Counted from the first letter of the stretch, positions 1-10,167 are shown. The stretch is DNA of 64,000 bases from Flavicella sediminum (GCF_006381105.1 NZ_VDET01000002.1:713546-777545), one strand, 5' to 3'. Numbers and translations are program-made. The notes: generated by a model not told the origin, from the sequence alone.

Positions 1-3000
1 CTATAACCCAAAGTGATTGATTTCAACCTCAAATAAGCACCGTTTCTTACATAAATATCTAACACCTGATTATTATGTATATTCAAACCCGAAGTATTAG
101 GAGCGGGTAATTTTGCAACTGACGGGTTGTCTGCCGACCATGCATTATCTACTTGATATTGAAAAGGCACTTGACCTATACTCGTATTAGCTCCAAGCTC
201 TCCTGTACTGGCTAAAACATCAAAATTACTAGCTCCTTGTAAAAGCATCGAAAAGTCAAATCCTTTATAATCAGCATTTACACCCAAACCAAAAAACAAT
301 TCTGGTGTTTGTCCTCTCCCAATTAATTCCTGATCTCTCCAGTCGATGTTTCCATCTTTATTTTTATCAACATACTTTACATCCCCTAAACTCGCTTCAC
401 CAATGCTAGGATCGTACGTAATTCCGTCATTGTCAATTTCTTCTTGAGTATCGTAAAAACCATCTGTTCTATAGCCAAAACGACGATTAGCCCATTGACC
501 ATTTTGTTGATTTATTCTAGCATCATCTGGCTCTTCTGCATCAAATTCTCTTTCCACATTGTCTACAATTTTCTCTCTAGTCCAAGTAACATTTCCTGAG
601 ATATTGTAGTTCAAATCGCCAATGCTATTTTTATGTGTCAACACCAATTCAAAACCTCTATTGTTTCTTATCCCTAAATTTTCTTGAGGTAAATTGGCTC
701 CAAAAGTATCTGGAAATTGTTGCAATCTATTTCTTAAAAGCCCAGAACGTTTTCTATAAAACACATCAAACTCGACCCCTAACTGAGAATTCCACATATT
801 GGCATCTACACCTAAATTATACGTTTTCATGGTTTCCCAAGTAATATTTGGATTTGCCAATCCGATAGTTCTTAACGATGTATTTACACCTGTAGTTCCA
901 TAAGCATAGGTATTTGCTCTACCATTTTGCAAACCAAATCCGCTTAAATAGTCAAAACTAGAAGTCCCATCAAATCCTAAACTAGCAAACGAAGTTCTCA
1001 ATTTTAAAAAGTCAATGACTGGCGAATCTTCAAGAAATTTTTCTTTTGATAATAACCAACCTAAAGACACCCCTGGAAAATAGCCCCATCGTTTTGCTTC
1101 AGGAAATTGAATATTAGCATCTGCTCTAAACAAACCTTCGATTAAATACTTATTCATATAATCGTAGTTTACACGAGCAACAACTCCTTTACGTCCATTT
1201 TCAGAAACACTATCACCATTTTCTTGCGTACCTGTGGCAGCAAAAAGGTAAGGAATATCTGAAGATAAAAGATTTGTTCTACTGGCATTGAATGCATAAT
1301 TATCGATATACCTATTCTCTAAAATCAATGCTCCAGCTAGATTATGGTCGTTAAAACTTCCTTTGTAATCCAATCCGATTTGTGTTGTTGTTTGCGAATA
1401 ATTATTACTCCAAGAACTAACTAAATTCTCTGCGGTTGTAAAACCTTCAGTATTTTCACCTGTTTCAAAATTATGATGATAGGTAGTAAAAGGAACTCTG
1501 GTTAACCTATTTAATGAGTTTACCGTTTGGTGCGCAAGTGTTCCATTTACATTTAAACCTTCGATATAAGGCAGTTTGTATTTAAAATTTAATACGGCAT
1601 CAAATTGCTTTCTTTTGGTATCATTTATACCTGTTATAGCACTTGTAGAATAAGCAACAGCATTACTTTCTAAAGGATGTGCTGCCGTTAACAAACTTGG
1701 ATCTGGGTTCTGTTGAATGGTAGGATTCATGGAAGCCAAAAATCTAAAAATCCGCATATAACTATCATTATCACCAGAAATTCCACTTGGCCTTCCTGTT
1801 TCTTCTTCTCTGTATTTAAGATTTACTCCGATGTCTAATCTTGAATTAATTTCAGCATCAATGGTTGCTCCGACGTTGAATCTTTCAAATTTTCCATCAC
1901 CAGATTCTAACAATGAGTTTTGTTCTAATTTACCAATAGACGTAAAATATTTTACTTTTTCCGTTCCACCTCTTACGTTGAAATTATGTTGCTCTGTTGT
2001 AGCCCAATCTTTTAAAACCACATCTTGCCAGTCGGTTCCCTTATAGCCTTCTTCCGTAGCTGCTTTATATTTGGCAATAGCTTCATCCGAATATGTTAAG
2101 TCTGCAACAGCAACACCTTCTAACAATTCTGCTTGTTGTTGGTATTTAGCAAAACTACTAGCACTTGCAAGTTTAGGCAAAAAGGTAGGTTGTTGAAAAG
2201 TAACACTCCCTGAGTAACTAATTTCTGGAGCACCAACTTTACCTCTTTTGGTGGTAACAAGCACCACTCCATTACCTGCTCTTGCCCCGTAAACCGCTGC
2301 AGAAGCATCTTTTAAAATGGAAATAGATTCTATTTCATTAGGATCCAATTGTTGGTAATCTCTAGGAACACCATCAACAATAACCAAAGCATTTCCAAAT
2401 CCTCTAATACTAATATTTGCTTGATCTCCACCGGGCTGACCATTATTTTGGGTAACTACCAAACCTGGTAATCGACCGGCCAACATAGCACTTGTATTTG
2501 TTGAAGGAACGCTGGTTAGTACTTCAGACTTTACCGTTGCAATGGATCCAGTAATACTTTCTTTTTTTTGAGTTCCATACCCAACAATAACAACTTCTTC
2601 TAAACTAGCGGCATCTGGTTGCAATACAACTTTTACGCTTGTTTTATTTGTGATAGTAATGGATTGTGTTTTAAACCCAACATAAGATATTAGTAGGTTT
2701 GTTGTGCTTTCAGAAACGTTTATGGTAAAATTTCCATCAAAATCTGTAGTAGCTCCAGTTGTACTTCCTTCTGCTATAACAGAGGCACCGGGTAGTGGCA
2801 TTCCGACCTCATCATGAACAGTTCCTGAAATTGTTTTTTGTTGCTCTTCAGCTTCTAAAGTCGCTAAAATATTCGTGTCTAACTTTAAAACAATATTTCT
2901 GTCGACAACCTCATAAACAACAGCTGTGTTTTTAAATAGGGAATCTAGTATATCAAAAATTAATTTTTTATCAACACGAACAGACACTTGCCTTTTGTAA

Positions 3001-3233
3001 TCAATTTCTTCATCACTGTAAAAGAAATTAAATTCTGACCGAGCTTCAATTTGATTCAAAGCTTCCTCTACTGTAACATTTTCTAAGCTCAAAGTGATTT
3101 TTGTTTTTTGAGAATAGCTTGTTGCATGTATTTGAAACAGCGATAGTAAAAATAGAAATACGGTTAATTTCATTGTCAGATTTCTTCTTAAAAGAGCGTA
3201 AATCTTCCCTCTTAATTTAATAAGTTTTTTCAT
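1..3233 (-). CDS. SusC/RagA-type TonB-dependent outer-membrane receptor (3' end off window)
   Basis: This is the outer-membrane channel of a SusCD glycan importer, energised by TonB. I read one open frame from an ATG at 3233 to the left edge, about 1077 residues, with no stop; the C-terminal strands lie outside. In order there is a signal segment (the alternative start MKLTVFLFLL is about 20 codons in), an STN domain (KITLSLENVTVEEALNQIEA), a carboxypeptidase-like domain (SGTVHDEVGMPLPGASV), the plug with its usual lead-in (EEVVIVGYGTQKKESITGSI) and the barrel. The STN domain marks receptors that signal to a FecR anti-sigma factor, and a fecR gene lies directly upstream. A susD gene would be expected beyond the left edge. 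Family assignment is firm; the substrate is inferred from the neighbours. Confidence 0.93.
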   Translation of the reverse strand, partial: MKKLIKLRGKIYALLRRNLTMKLTVFLFLLSLFQIHATSYSQKTKITLSLENVTVEEALNQIEARSEFNFFYSDEEIDYKRQVSVRVDKKLIFDILDSLFKNTAVVYEVVDRNIVLKLDTNILATLEAEEQQKTISGTVHDEVGMPLPGASVIAEGSTTGATTDFDGNFTINVSESTTNLLISYVGFKTQSITITNKTSVKVVLQPDAASLEEVVIVGYGTQKKESITGSIATVKSEVLTSVPSTNTSAMLAGRLPGLVVTQNNGQPGGDQANISIRGFGNALVIVDGVPRDYQQLDPNEIESISILKDASAAVYGARAGNGVVLVTTKRGKVGAPEISYSGSVTFQQPTFLPKLASASSFAKYQQQAELLEGVAVADLTYSDEAIAKYKAATEEGYKGTDWQDVVLKDWATTEQHNFNVRGGTEKVKYFTSIGKLEQNSLLESGDGKFERFNVGATIDAEINSRLDIGVNLKYREEETGRPSGISGDNDSYMRIFRFLASMNPTIQQNPDPSLLTAAHPLESNAVAYSTSAITGINDTKRKQFDAVLNFKYKLPYIEGLNVNGTLAHQTVNSLNRLTRVPFTTYHHNFETGENTEGFTTAENLVSSWSNNYSQTTTQIGLDYKGSFNDHNLAGALILENRYIDNYAFNASRTNLLSSDIPYLFAATGTQENGDSVSENGRKGVVARVNYDYMNKYLIEGLFRADANIQFPEAKRWGYFPGVSLGWLLSKEKFLEDSPVIDFLKLRTSFASLGFDGTSSFDYLSGFGLQNGRANTYAYGTTGVNTSLRTIGLANPNITWETMKTYNLGVDANMWNSQLGVEFDVFYRKRSGLLRNRLQQFPDTFGANLPQENLGIRNNRGFELVLTHKNSIGDLNYNISGNVTWTREKIVDNVEREFDAEEPDDARINQQNGQWANRRFGYRTDGFYDTQEEIDNDGITYDPSIGEASLGDVKYVDKNKDGNIDWRDQELIGRGQTPELFFGLGVNADYKGFDFSMLLQGASNFDVLASTGELGANTSIGQVPFQYQVDNAWSADNPSVAKLPAPNTSGLNIHNNQVLDIYVRNGAYLRLKSITLGY

Positions 3234-3365
3234 ACTTTTGTGATAGTTTAAGTTATTTAAATGAATTGTTTAAATGCTTTATAGGGTCGGAGTATGTTGG
3301 CGCATATTTCGATCTTTTTTATAAAGACTTTTGGTTACTTGTTTTTAAGTCATATATAGTTTGTT

Positions 3366-4502
3366 TTAAGTTATTATTACTTTGTTTCCCTGAATTGTAT
3401 AGTGTATATGGTAACTCCTTTTTAAGGTTTCTAATACTTGCACCAAAGTGGCGTCTTCAAATCTTCCTGTAAATACTCTTTCGTTTAGTTCAGCATTTTC
3501 AGTTTTAATGATCACATTGTATTTTCTTTCTAGCTTTACTGCCATGTCTCTAAATTTTATATGTTTAAAGACTAATATTCCTTTTATCCAATCGGTATAA
3601 AGAGAAGTATCCACTTCTTTTACCGTTAACTTTTGGTTCGATTTATTCCAAGCAGCTAATTCGCCAGGCGCTATTCGTTTCGTTTCACTTTTATTTTCTT
3701 CGGAGACATCAACGATACCCTCTATCAAAACTGTTTTAACTTCTAAGTCTTCTTGGTAGTTTGAAACATTAAATTTTGTTCCCGTGACACGGATATTCAT
3801 TTCCTTTGCATTGACAACAAAAGGATTTTCTTTGTTTGATGTCACTTCAAAAAAGGCTTCACCATCTACAAAAACAAGACGCTCTTGATTTTTCAGAAAG
3901 CGCACAGGATAACGTAAGGTGGATCCTGAATTTATATGCACCTTGGTTCCGTCAGATAAAACCACTTGATAAGTTTTACCATAAGGCACTATTAATTTGT
4001 TATACACCAACTTCTCCTCACTGGCTCCAACAACATCTTGATAATCGATTCTTCGAGCATTATGAACGCCGATCGTTTTTCCATTGGCTTTAATGACTTT
4101 CTGTGATTCCGTAGTTTCTAAACGTACTGTTTTCCCCGATTCAAGTTCTAAAATAATTTCTTGAGTTGCCCCTATTTTACTATAGTTAGAAGGACTTTCA
4201 TTTATTTGAATTATAAAAAAGTAGGCCATACCGATAAACCCGACAAAAATAGCCGCATATTTAAACGCCTTATTTAACCATCGATCTTCTTCCAATTTCA
4301 ACGTACGCATTGTTTCGGCTAAAGATTTTTCTTTGTCAAACTTTTGCTTTGTATTCAATAGAAAATTCATTTCTACAAATGCATTGAAATATTCTTCGTT
4401 TTCCGATTGTTTCAACCATTCGTTTAAAAAAGCCAATTCTTTTTCAGTACTTTTATCTGCAAGATATTTAACGATAATCGTGTCAATTTCTCTATTGCTC
4501 AT
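3366..4502 (-). CDS. FecR-family anti-sigma factor
   Basis: This inner-membrane anti-sigma factor should relay substrate occupancy of the SusC receptor to an ECF sigma factor. It has 378 residues: an N-terminal cytoplasmic region, one membrane helix near residues 82-98 (FKYAAIFVGFIGMAYFFII), a FecR domain (LIVPYGKTYQVVLSDGTKVH and INSGSTLRYPVRF), and a C-terminal DUF4974-like domain (FKHIKFRDMAVKLERKYNV). Length and order are typical of Bacteroidota FecR proteins. It lies just upstream of the susC gene on the same strand and diverges from the sigma gene at 4598 with 95 bp between starts. That is less usual than the common sigma-fecR-susC order on one strand. Confidence 0.93.
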   Translation of the reverse strand: MSNREIDTIIVKYLADKSTEKELAFLNEWLKQSENEEYFNAFVEMNFLLNTKQKFDKEKSLAETMRTLKLEEDRWLNKAFKYAAIFVGFIGMAYFFIIQINESPSNYSKIGATQEIILELESGKTVRLETTESQKVIKANGKTIGVHNARRIDYQDVVGASEEKLVYNKLIVPYGKTYQVVLSDGTKVHINSGSTLRYPVRFLKNQERLVFVDGEAFFEVTSNKENPFVVNAKEMNIRVTGTKFNVSNYQEDLEVKTVLIEGIVDVSEENKSETKRIAPGELAAWNKSNQKLTVKEVDTSLYTDWIKGILVFKHIKFRDMAVKLERKYNVIIKTENAELNERVFTGRFEDATLVQVLETLKRSYHIHYTIQGNKVIIT

Positions 4503-4597
4503 TCTTTAACATTTGTAGGTATGACGAATAATTTCTAAATTACCCTCGCTTAAAAACATACAAATTTTTATTTTTTTTGGCTAACCATAAATAATTA

Positions 4598-5137
4598 ATG
4601 ACCAAACAACAACCAAACCACTCATTATCAATACTTAACTTAAAAAAAGGAGATTCTAAAATTTTTAAAAAAATTTACTCAGAGTATTTTGAAAGCCTGT
4701 GTATTTATTTACTCAATTACACTCAGAACAGAGAATTAATTGAAGATATTGTACAAGATACTTTTATCAAACTTTGGCTAAACAAAGAAAAATTGAACAT
4801 AAACACCTCCCTAAAAAGTTATTTATACAAGTCTGTTTTTCACAATTTTATTGACAACTACAGGGTCAAAAAAAAACGTGATCAATTTTTAGATGCGTAT
4901 TACCAAGAGTCATTGATTAAGTTGGTAGAAATGGATACGGAAGAAAAGGAAAAAAGATTGTTTAAGTTAGAAACCTGTATTCAAAAACTTCCTGATAAAT
5001 GTAAAAACGTATTTGTACATGCTAAGTTTCAGGGCATGAAACATAAGGAAATAGCCCATTTATTTGATATTTCTATCAAAACGGTAGAAGGTCATATTAG
5101 CAAAGCCTATTCCCTAATAAAAAAATGTTTTTCTTAA
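4598..5137 (+). CDS. ECF RNA polymerase sigma factor (Bacteroidota sigma-70 expansion family)
   Basis: This is a 179-residue ECF sigma factor, expected to switch on the adjacent receptor and PUL genes when released by FecR. Region 2 is seen as FKKIYSEYFESLCIYLLNYT followed by ELIEDIVQDTFIKLW (residues about 45-60). Region 4 is the helix-turn-helix HKEIAHLFDISIKTVEGHISK near the C-terminus. It starts at an ATG and is divergent from fecR (start 4502), so the 95-bp gap probably carries promoters for both directions. It is convergent with the sulfatase gene ending at 5213. The sigma call is secure; its target promoters are inferred. Confidence 0.93.
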   Translation: MTKQQPNHSLSILNLKKGDSKIFKKIYSEYFESLCIYLLNYTQNRELIEDIVQDTFIKLWLNKEKLNINTSLKSYLYKSVFHNFIDNYRVKKKRDQFLDAYYQESLIKLVEMDTEEKEKRLFKLETCIQKLPDKCKNVFVHAKFQGMKHKEIAHLFDISIKTVEGHISKAYSLIKKCFS

Positions 5138-5212
5138 AAAAGGGCCTCTAACCAAGTGCTAAAACAACTTAATTAATAGCCCCTATTTTACGAAGCTATT
5201 GCAGGAAATGAT

Positions 5213-6685
5213 TTACTCTATTTCCAACAATTCTTTTGTAGAAGCTTTTTCTTGAAGCTCCTCATATAATTTTTTATACATCTCTAGTCGTTTCTTTTGA
5301 TACGTACCAGATTGTAAAAATAAATTGGGTTTATTTTCTTTGTTCCAAGCATTCCAAAGTTTTGCCAACTCTTTGCGTTTCTTTTTTTCTTTGAACACAA
5401 TATCAGTAGATTCAAAAGGATCTTTTTCCATATCAAACAACTCAGGTTTTGAGGTAGGTTTGTTTAGTTTTAAAAATTTAGCATCTTCTGTTCTTACAGC
5501 CCAACCTCTTCCGTCGTCCATTCGCCAATACAAAGCATCGTGCGGAGAACCTTTCTTTTTACCTGTCAAATAGGGAATTAAATTTGTTCCTTCTAAAGCA
5601 TAGCCAGAAGTATCTCCATGACCAACAGCAACTGCAGTAGCGGCAATATCTAAGGCAGACACCAAGCCTTTAAACTCACCATTTTTAAATTTTCCATTTG
5701 GCCAATTTACAATAAAAGGTACATGGCAACCTCCTTCATACATACTTCCTTTTCCTTCTCTAAAATTTCCGTTGCTGGCAAATCTTTCACCACCTTTTCT
5801 CGGACCTCCATTGTCGGATAAAAAGAAAATTAATGTGTTTTCATACTTACCAGATTTTTTTAAGGCATCTATTACAATTCCAATTCCTTGGTCTAACTCA
5901 TCCACCATAGCAGCATAGACTCTTCTCTTTTTATCTTTTATATCTTTGTATTTCTCTATCGTTTCTTTTGGAGCTTCTAAAGGCAAATGGGGTGCATTAT
6001 AAGCCAAATACAAACAAAAAGGGTCTTTTCCTTTAGATACAAATTTGGCCGCATCTTTACTTAGAGCTGTGGTTAAATATTCTGTAAACTCTCCTGCTTT
6101 GTTGTTTCTTGTCAATGGCCAGTAACTTCCTTCATTAGCACCGTAATGTGGTTTATTATCTTTCGAATTAATTAAAGGCATATGCGTTTTTACGTTTTGC
6201 GGAAAATACGAATGCCCACCCGATAAGAATCCATAGAAATAATCAAAACCTCTATTGTTTGGATGGAAAGGATCAGAACCTCCTAAATGCCATTTTCCAA
6301 CAACTCCTGTTTTATAACCCGATTTATCCAATCGTTTTGCAAAAGTTTGTTCGGTTAAAGGCAACCCACAATACATATCATAATAGGAATTAGTCAAATT
6401 AATTTCCATTCCGAAACGAGCTTGGTAACGCCCAGTGACAAGCCCAGAACGAGAAGGTCCACAATAAGGATGTGTTACATACCCGTTTTTTATAATAACT
6501 CCTTGATTGGCCAACTTATCTAAGTTTGGCGTTTTTATATCTTTTGCCCCCGTAAAACCTAAATCTGCATAGCCCAAATCATCTGCTAGGATTACTAGAA
6601 TATTTGGTTTTTCATTTTGAGCAAATGAGATTTGTACACTTATTAGAAGTGCTGCTACTGAAGCTAAAATACTTTTTTTCATCAT
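5213..6685 (-). CDS. Secreted S1 sulfatase 1
   Basis: This is a formylglycine-dependent sulfatase predicted to remove sulfate esters from algal polysaccharide fragments in the periplasm or outside the cell. A signal peptide (ending near ISFAQ) is followed by the metal-binding DD in ILADDLGYADLG and the maturation motif CGPSRSGLVTGR with the formylglycine cysteine at about residue 75. The second metal-site motif, LSDNGGP, is present. I chose the ATG at 6685 because the next codon upstream in frame that could serve as a start is a TTG at 6691. It is the last gene of block B, 132 bp after the GH29 gene with a strong hairpin between them. The closest relative in the window is sulfatase 7 (31541-32980), which shares the CGPSR motif and the [11 protein letters not shown] region. 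The regiospecificity cannot be read from sequence. Confidence 0.94.
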   Translation of the reverse strand: MMKKSILASVAALLISVQISFAQNEKPNILVILADDLGYADLGFTGAKDIKTPNLDKLANQGVIIKNGYVTHPYCGPSRSGLVTGRYQARFGMEINLTNSYYDMYCGLPLTEQTFAKRLDKSGYKTGVVGKWHLGGSDPFHPNNRGFDYFYGFLSGGHSYFPQNVKTHMPLINSKDNKPHYGANEGSYWPLTRNNKAGEFTEYLTTALSKDAAKFVSKGKDPFCLYLAYNAPHLPLEAPKETIEKYKDIKDKKRRVYAAMVDELDQGIGIVIDALKKSGKYENTLIFFLSDNGGPRKGGERFASNGNFREGKGSMYEGGCHVPFIVNWPNGKFKNGEFKGLVSALDIAATAVAVGHGDTSGYALEGTNLIPYLTGKKKGSPHDALYWRMDDGRGWAVRTEDAKFLKLNKPTSKPELFDMEKDPFESTDIVFKEKKKRKELAKLWNAWNKENKPNLFLQSGTYQKKRLEMYKKLYEELQEKASTKELLEIE

Positions 6686-6770
6686 TGTCAATTAAAGTTC
6701 CACAAAAATGAGACTTCTTCATGAAAACATAGAAAGCAAATGATTTTCTTTCTAACACAAATGATTAAAA

Positions 6771-6806
6771 CCCAAAAAAGCAGAAAATAAATTCTGCTTT
6801 TTTGGG
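6771..6806 (-). terminator. Strong hairpin terminator after the GH29 gene
   Basis: A perfect 15-bp stem (CCCAAAAAAGCAGAA at 6771-6785 pairs with 6792-6806) encloses a 6-base loop. It lies 18 bases past the GH29 stop codon. The A/T-rich outer part of the stem supplies a U-run within the stem. It probably separates the GH29 transcript from the downstream sulfatase gene at least partly. Confidence 0.75.
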
Positions 6807-6823
6807 TGCTATGCTATTGAATT

Positions 6824-8338
6824 CTATTTTACTTTAATTTTATAAACAATGGCAGCATCGCCTTCTAGTGGTTTCTTTTTTGGAGAAGTTACTAATAAAC
6901 CTTGACTCGTTTTCCTCCATGTAATTCTTTCTTTAGAACCTAAAACAGACACTGATTTAATTTTAAACTTTTTCGATTTTTCGGAAAATGTTTCGAGAAC
7001 AATTTCTTTCTTAGAACCTGGCCATCCTAACTGAATTGCATACACATATTCGTCTTTTTTAGTATAGCGAACGTCTTGACTATTTAAGTCATTCAAGCCT
7101 GCTTTGATAGAACCATAAGCATTCCAATCATCATTTGGGTTTCTAACCAATTTAGTTGGCCCTTGTCCAAACTCAACAAATGGTTTTGTATTGTAAATTG
7201 CCTCTCCATATAATTTTAGCCAAGCACCAATACCTTCCATTGTTTTGGCTTGTTCCACAGGAATAACACCTTCAGCCATTGGGGCAGCTGCTAAAATCAT
7301 CACCCCATTTTTACTAATTACTTCAGCTAAAATTCTTATGAGTTTTTTCGGATCAACAGCTGTACGTTTGTTTTTATTATAGCCCCAAGAACTTCCCAAT
7401 TGAAAATCGGTCACCCAAACAAATGGCATAATATCTTCCATCGTCGCTCTTTCAACATTCACAAGCGCCAAATCTGTTGGAAAAAAGTCTCCTTTTGTGT
7501 TTACCACAACCTCTTTGTTTAACTCCTTAGCCTTGTTGAAATAGTTTGCTAAAAACTGTTTGCGATACTCTTCTTGAATATAGCCTTGCGCAAAATCCAT
7601 CCAAATATAATCAGGACAATAGGTGTCTATTACCTCATTCAGTTTTCCTAACCATAAATCACATTCTTCCGTATAACTGATATTTCCATAAAGCAAGCGA
7701 TATTTTTCATCTTGCGGAACTTCTGGATTCTTATACACCACATTGTGCTCACTTAATGGTCGAAGTGCACTGTTTTCTTTTTTAGGATAAAATAGCATAT
7801 GAAAACCATGATGAAAAGTGGTCATAAACTTTAAGTCACGTTTTTTAACCTCCTCAGCAATAGCTTTAACAATATCAATTTTAGGTCCTTTGTCTTTCGA
7901 GTTCCATGGATTCACTTCGCTTTCCCACAAAGAAAATCCATCGTGATGCTCGGCAATTGTTCCTATAAATTTGGCTCCCATATGTTGAAACATGTCTACC
8001 CATCGTTTTGCAGAAAATTTTTCAGCTTTCCACTGAGGGATAAAATCATGATACTGATGCGCTCTTCCATAAGTTTTGGTGTGGTAATCGTAAACATCCT
8101 TACCCCAATTTTTTTGACGGTCTTTTTCATACATAAAACGACCATACCACTCATTTCCATTTGCAGGAACATTGTATACACCAAAATGAAAATACACCCC
8201 CAATTTGGCATTGGAAAACCACTCTGGAGCAGCCTTATGTTTATTTAAACTCTCCCATGTAGGAGTAAATTTTTCTTGTGCTGAAACTGTAGTAAAACCT
8301 ATCAATAAGAGTGCGGCTACAAATTTATTTATTTTCAT
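6824..8338 (-). CDS. GH29 alpha-L-fucosidase-like enzyme (secreted)
   Basis: This is a 504-residue retaining exo-glycosidase of family GH29, expected to release alpha-L-fucose or a related sugar from oligosaccharides. A signal peptide ends near TVSAQ. The family signature is visible: LGVYFHFGVYNVP (residues 46-58), EHHDGFSLWESEVNPWNS (130-147), FHHGFH (175-180) and the nucleophile region DYIWMDFAQG with the predicted catalytic Asp248. A C-terminal beta-sandwich of about 130 residues follows. It lies downstream of the CoA-disulfide-reductase-like gene in block B. A second, distinct GH29 is at 43611-45131, so the two may cleave different linkages or differently sulfated fucose. GH29 also contains alpha-galactosidase-like members, so the sugar is inferred. 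Confidence 0.92.
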   Translation of the reverse strand: MKINKFVAALLLIGFTTVSAQEKFTPTWESLNKHKAAPEWFSNAKLGVYFHFGVYNVPANGNEWYGRFMYEKDRQKNWGKDVYDYHTKTYGRAHQYHDFIPQWKAEKFSAKRWVDMFQHMGAKFIGTIAEHHDGFSLWESEVNPWNSKDKGPKIDIVKAIAEEVKKRDLKFMTTFHHGFHMLFYPKKENSALRPLSEHNVVYKNPEVPQDEKYRLLYGNISYTEECDLWLGKLNEVIDTYCPDYIWMDFAQGYIQEEYRKQFLANYFNKAKELNKEVVVNTKGDFFPTDLALVNVERATMEDIMPFVWVTDFQLGSSWGYNKNKRTAVDPKKLIRILAEVISKNGVMILAAAPMAEGVIPVEQAKTMEGIGAWLKLYGEAIYNTKPFVEFGQGPTKLVRNPNDDWNAYGSIKAGLNDLNSQDVRYTKKDEYVYAIQLGWPGSKKEIVLETFSEKSKKFKIKSVSVLGSKERITWRKTSQGLLVTSPKKKPLEGDAAIVYKIKVK

Positions 8339-8514
8339 TTTTCATCTTTGAAATTAATAGTGCATCAAAAATGAACATTCTGAATGAAAAAGATAAAAAC
8401 ATATGGGTTTATTCCTAGTACAAACAATCAACAATTAAAAATATTGCTTTTAACATTATCCAAAGCCCATGAATTCTAAGCAAGCAGGTCTAGGGGTTTC
8501 CTGTATAGCTATTC

Positions 8515-10167
8515 TTAAGATACTTTATTCCATATGGTATAGCCTCCGGATAGATTTTTTAATTTTTTAAATCCTTTTGCTTTTAGCTGTAAAAAAGCCA
8601 AATACCCTCTCATTCCTTTGGCACAATAAACCACTGTTTCTTTTTCTTTGTCAAAACGACTCAAACTAAGTTTTCTGATCGCATCCAAAGGCAGGTTGAT
8701 ACTATTGGAAATTTTTCCGTTTTTTAGCACTTCATCAGGAGATCTCACATCTATGATCTGATATTTTTCTTTAGAGGAATCTTCCAAAGCTAATTTTAAT
8801 TCCTCTACAGAAATTTCATCATAATCATCATTTAAAGCATTGCTACTGACAAAACCAGCCACCACCACAGGATCCTTAGCAGGAGAAAAAGGGGGTGCAT
8901 AGGCCAAGTCTAAATTGCACAAATCTTCAATAGTTAATCCACCATAAATAGCGGTACTCATCACATCAATTCGCTTATCTACTCCGTGTTCACCATAGGC
9001 TTCACAGCCTAGTATTTTTCCTGTCGTCGCCTCGTAATAGGTTTCTATAATTATATCTTTTTGATTAGGAAAATACCCAGGCGTTGCCCCCGCAATGATC
9101 AAATTTGTTTTGAAATCAATTTGATGCTTTTTTAAATATTCTGGAGACAAGCCAGTTCTTCCCAACACGTTTTCAAAAACTTGAATAATAGCCGTTTTAT
9201 AGCCCCCTTTAAATAGTTGATTTCCTCCTCCTGCATTTGCACCAGCAGCTCTACCGCCTTTGTTAGAATGGGTTCCAAGTGGTAAATAATCATGCTCGTT
9301 GGTCAAGGTGTTTTTAATACTTGCACAATCGCCGGCTGCATAAATATCAGGCAATGATGTCTCCATTTTTTCGTTCACTTTTAAAGCCCCATTACCAATA
9401 TGTTCTGCTCCTTTTTCTAACAATAAATCTGTGTTAGGCTTGATTCCTACACTCATAATTAAAAAATCTGTTGCAATATTTTTTAAGGGAGTCACTACAG
9501 AAGTTATGACGCCTTCCTTCACCTCAACTTCCTTAACAAAAGTATTTGTTATTACCTCAACGCCGTGTTGTTCTAAAGTATTCTGAGCAAATTTCCGAAA
9601 CTTTGAAGTCCACATAGGCAATACACCATCACCTCCTTCAATAAGAGTTACTTTTTTACCGAGCTCCACTAAATTTTCTACAACTTCTACCCCTATTAAC
9701 CCCGCACCCATAATAGTAATATGCTCGGCTTGGTCAATCGCACCTTTCTTCATTATTTTATCAAAATCTTCTAGAGTTCTGCAAGGAGACCAATTAAGAG
9801 CATGTTCCAGATTAGTGATTTTTGGCACAATTGTTTTAGCCCCTGTGGTAAAAATTAATTTATCATAGCTATAGCTTGTTTTTGTCGTTCTAATTTTATG
9901 TTCCTTTGGCAATATCTCAATAACTTCTTCCTCTAAATGCACATCGATATTAAATCGATCTCTTAACAAATCGGCTTCAACAACTAGTAATTTTTCTCTT
10001 GTTTTAATAACACCCGATAAAGCATAAGGAATACCGCAAGTAGCATAACTAATATTTCTACATTTTTCAAACATCTTAATGTTTGCATTTTCATTCTGTC
10101 TTCTTGCTTTTGCCGCAGCAGAAGGCCCTGCTGAAAGACCTCCAATAACTATAATCTCTAATTTCAT
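8515..10167 (-). CDS. CoA-disulfide reductase-like FAD flavoprotein with C-terminal rhodanese domain
   Basis: This is a pyridine nucleotide-disulfide oxidoreductase of the CoA-disulfide reductase/NADH oxidase/polysulfide reductase group, about 550 residues. The FAD site (IVIGGLSAGPSAAAKA) is at the N-terminus. The single redox cysteine sits at residue 44 in SYATCGIPYALSG. An NAD site follows (IMGAGLIGVEVVENLVELG), then the second FAD motif (IYAAGDCAS). A rhodanese domain ends the protein with its active-site cysteine at about 515 (YCAKGMRG). The ATG at 10167 was chosen because the FAD motif must lie at the N-terminus; a 19-codon upstream extension lacks family features. The protein is cytoplasmic with no signal peptide. 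Its position among sulfatases is unusual. It may handle persulfide or thiol redox, but its link to sulfate-ester breakdown is unproven. Confidence 0.88.
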   Translation of the reverse strand: MKLEIIVIGGLSAGPSAAAKARRQNENANIKMFEKCRNISYATCGIPYALSGVIKTREKLLVVEADLLRDRFNIDVHLEEEVIEILPKEHKIRTTKTSYSYDKLIFTTGAKTIVPKITNLEHALNWSPCRTLEDFDKIMKKGAIDQAEHITIMGAGLIGVEVVENLVELGKKVTLIEGGDGVLPMWTSKFRKFAQNTLEQHGVEVITNTFVKEVEVKEGVITSVVTPLKNIATDFLIMSVGIKPNTDLLLEKGAEHIGNGALKVNEKMETSLPDIYAAGDCASIKNTLTNEHDYLPLGTHSNKGGRAAGANAGGGNQLFKGGYKTAIIQVFENVLGRTGLSPEYLKKHQIDFKTNLIIAGATPGYFPNQKDIIIETYYEATTGKILGCEAYGEHGVDKRIDVMSTAIYGGLTIEDLCNLDLAYAPPFSPAKDPVVVAGFVSSNALNDDYDEISVEELKLALEDSSKEKYQIIDVRSPDEVLKNGKISNSINLPLDAIRKLSLSRFDKEKETVVYCAKGMRGYLAFLQLKAKGFKKLKNLSGGYTIWNKVS

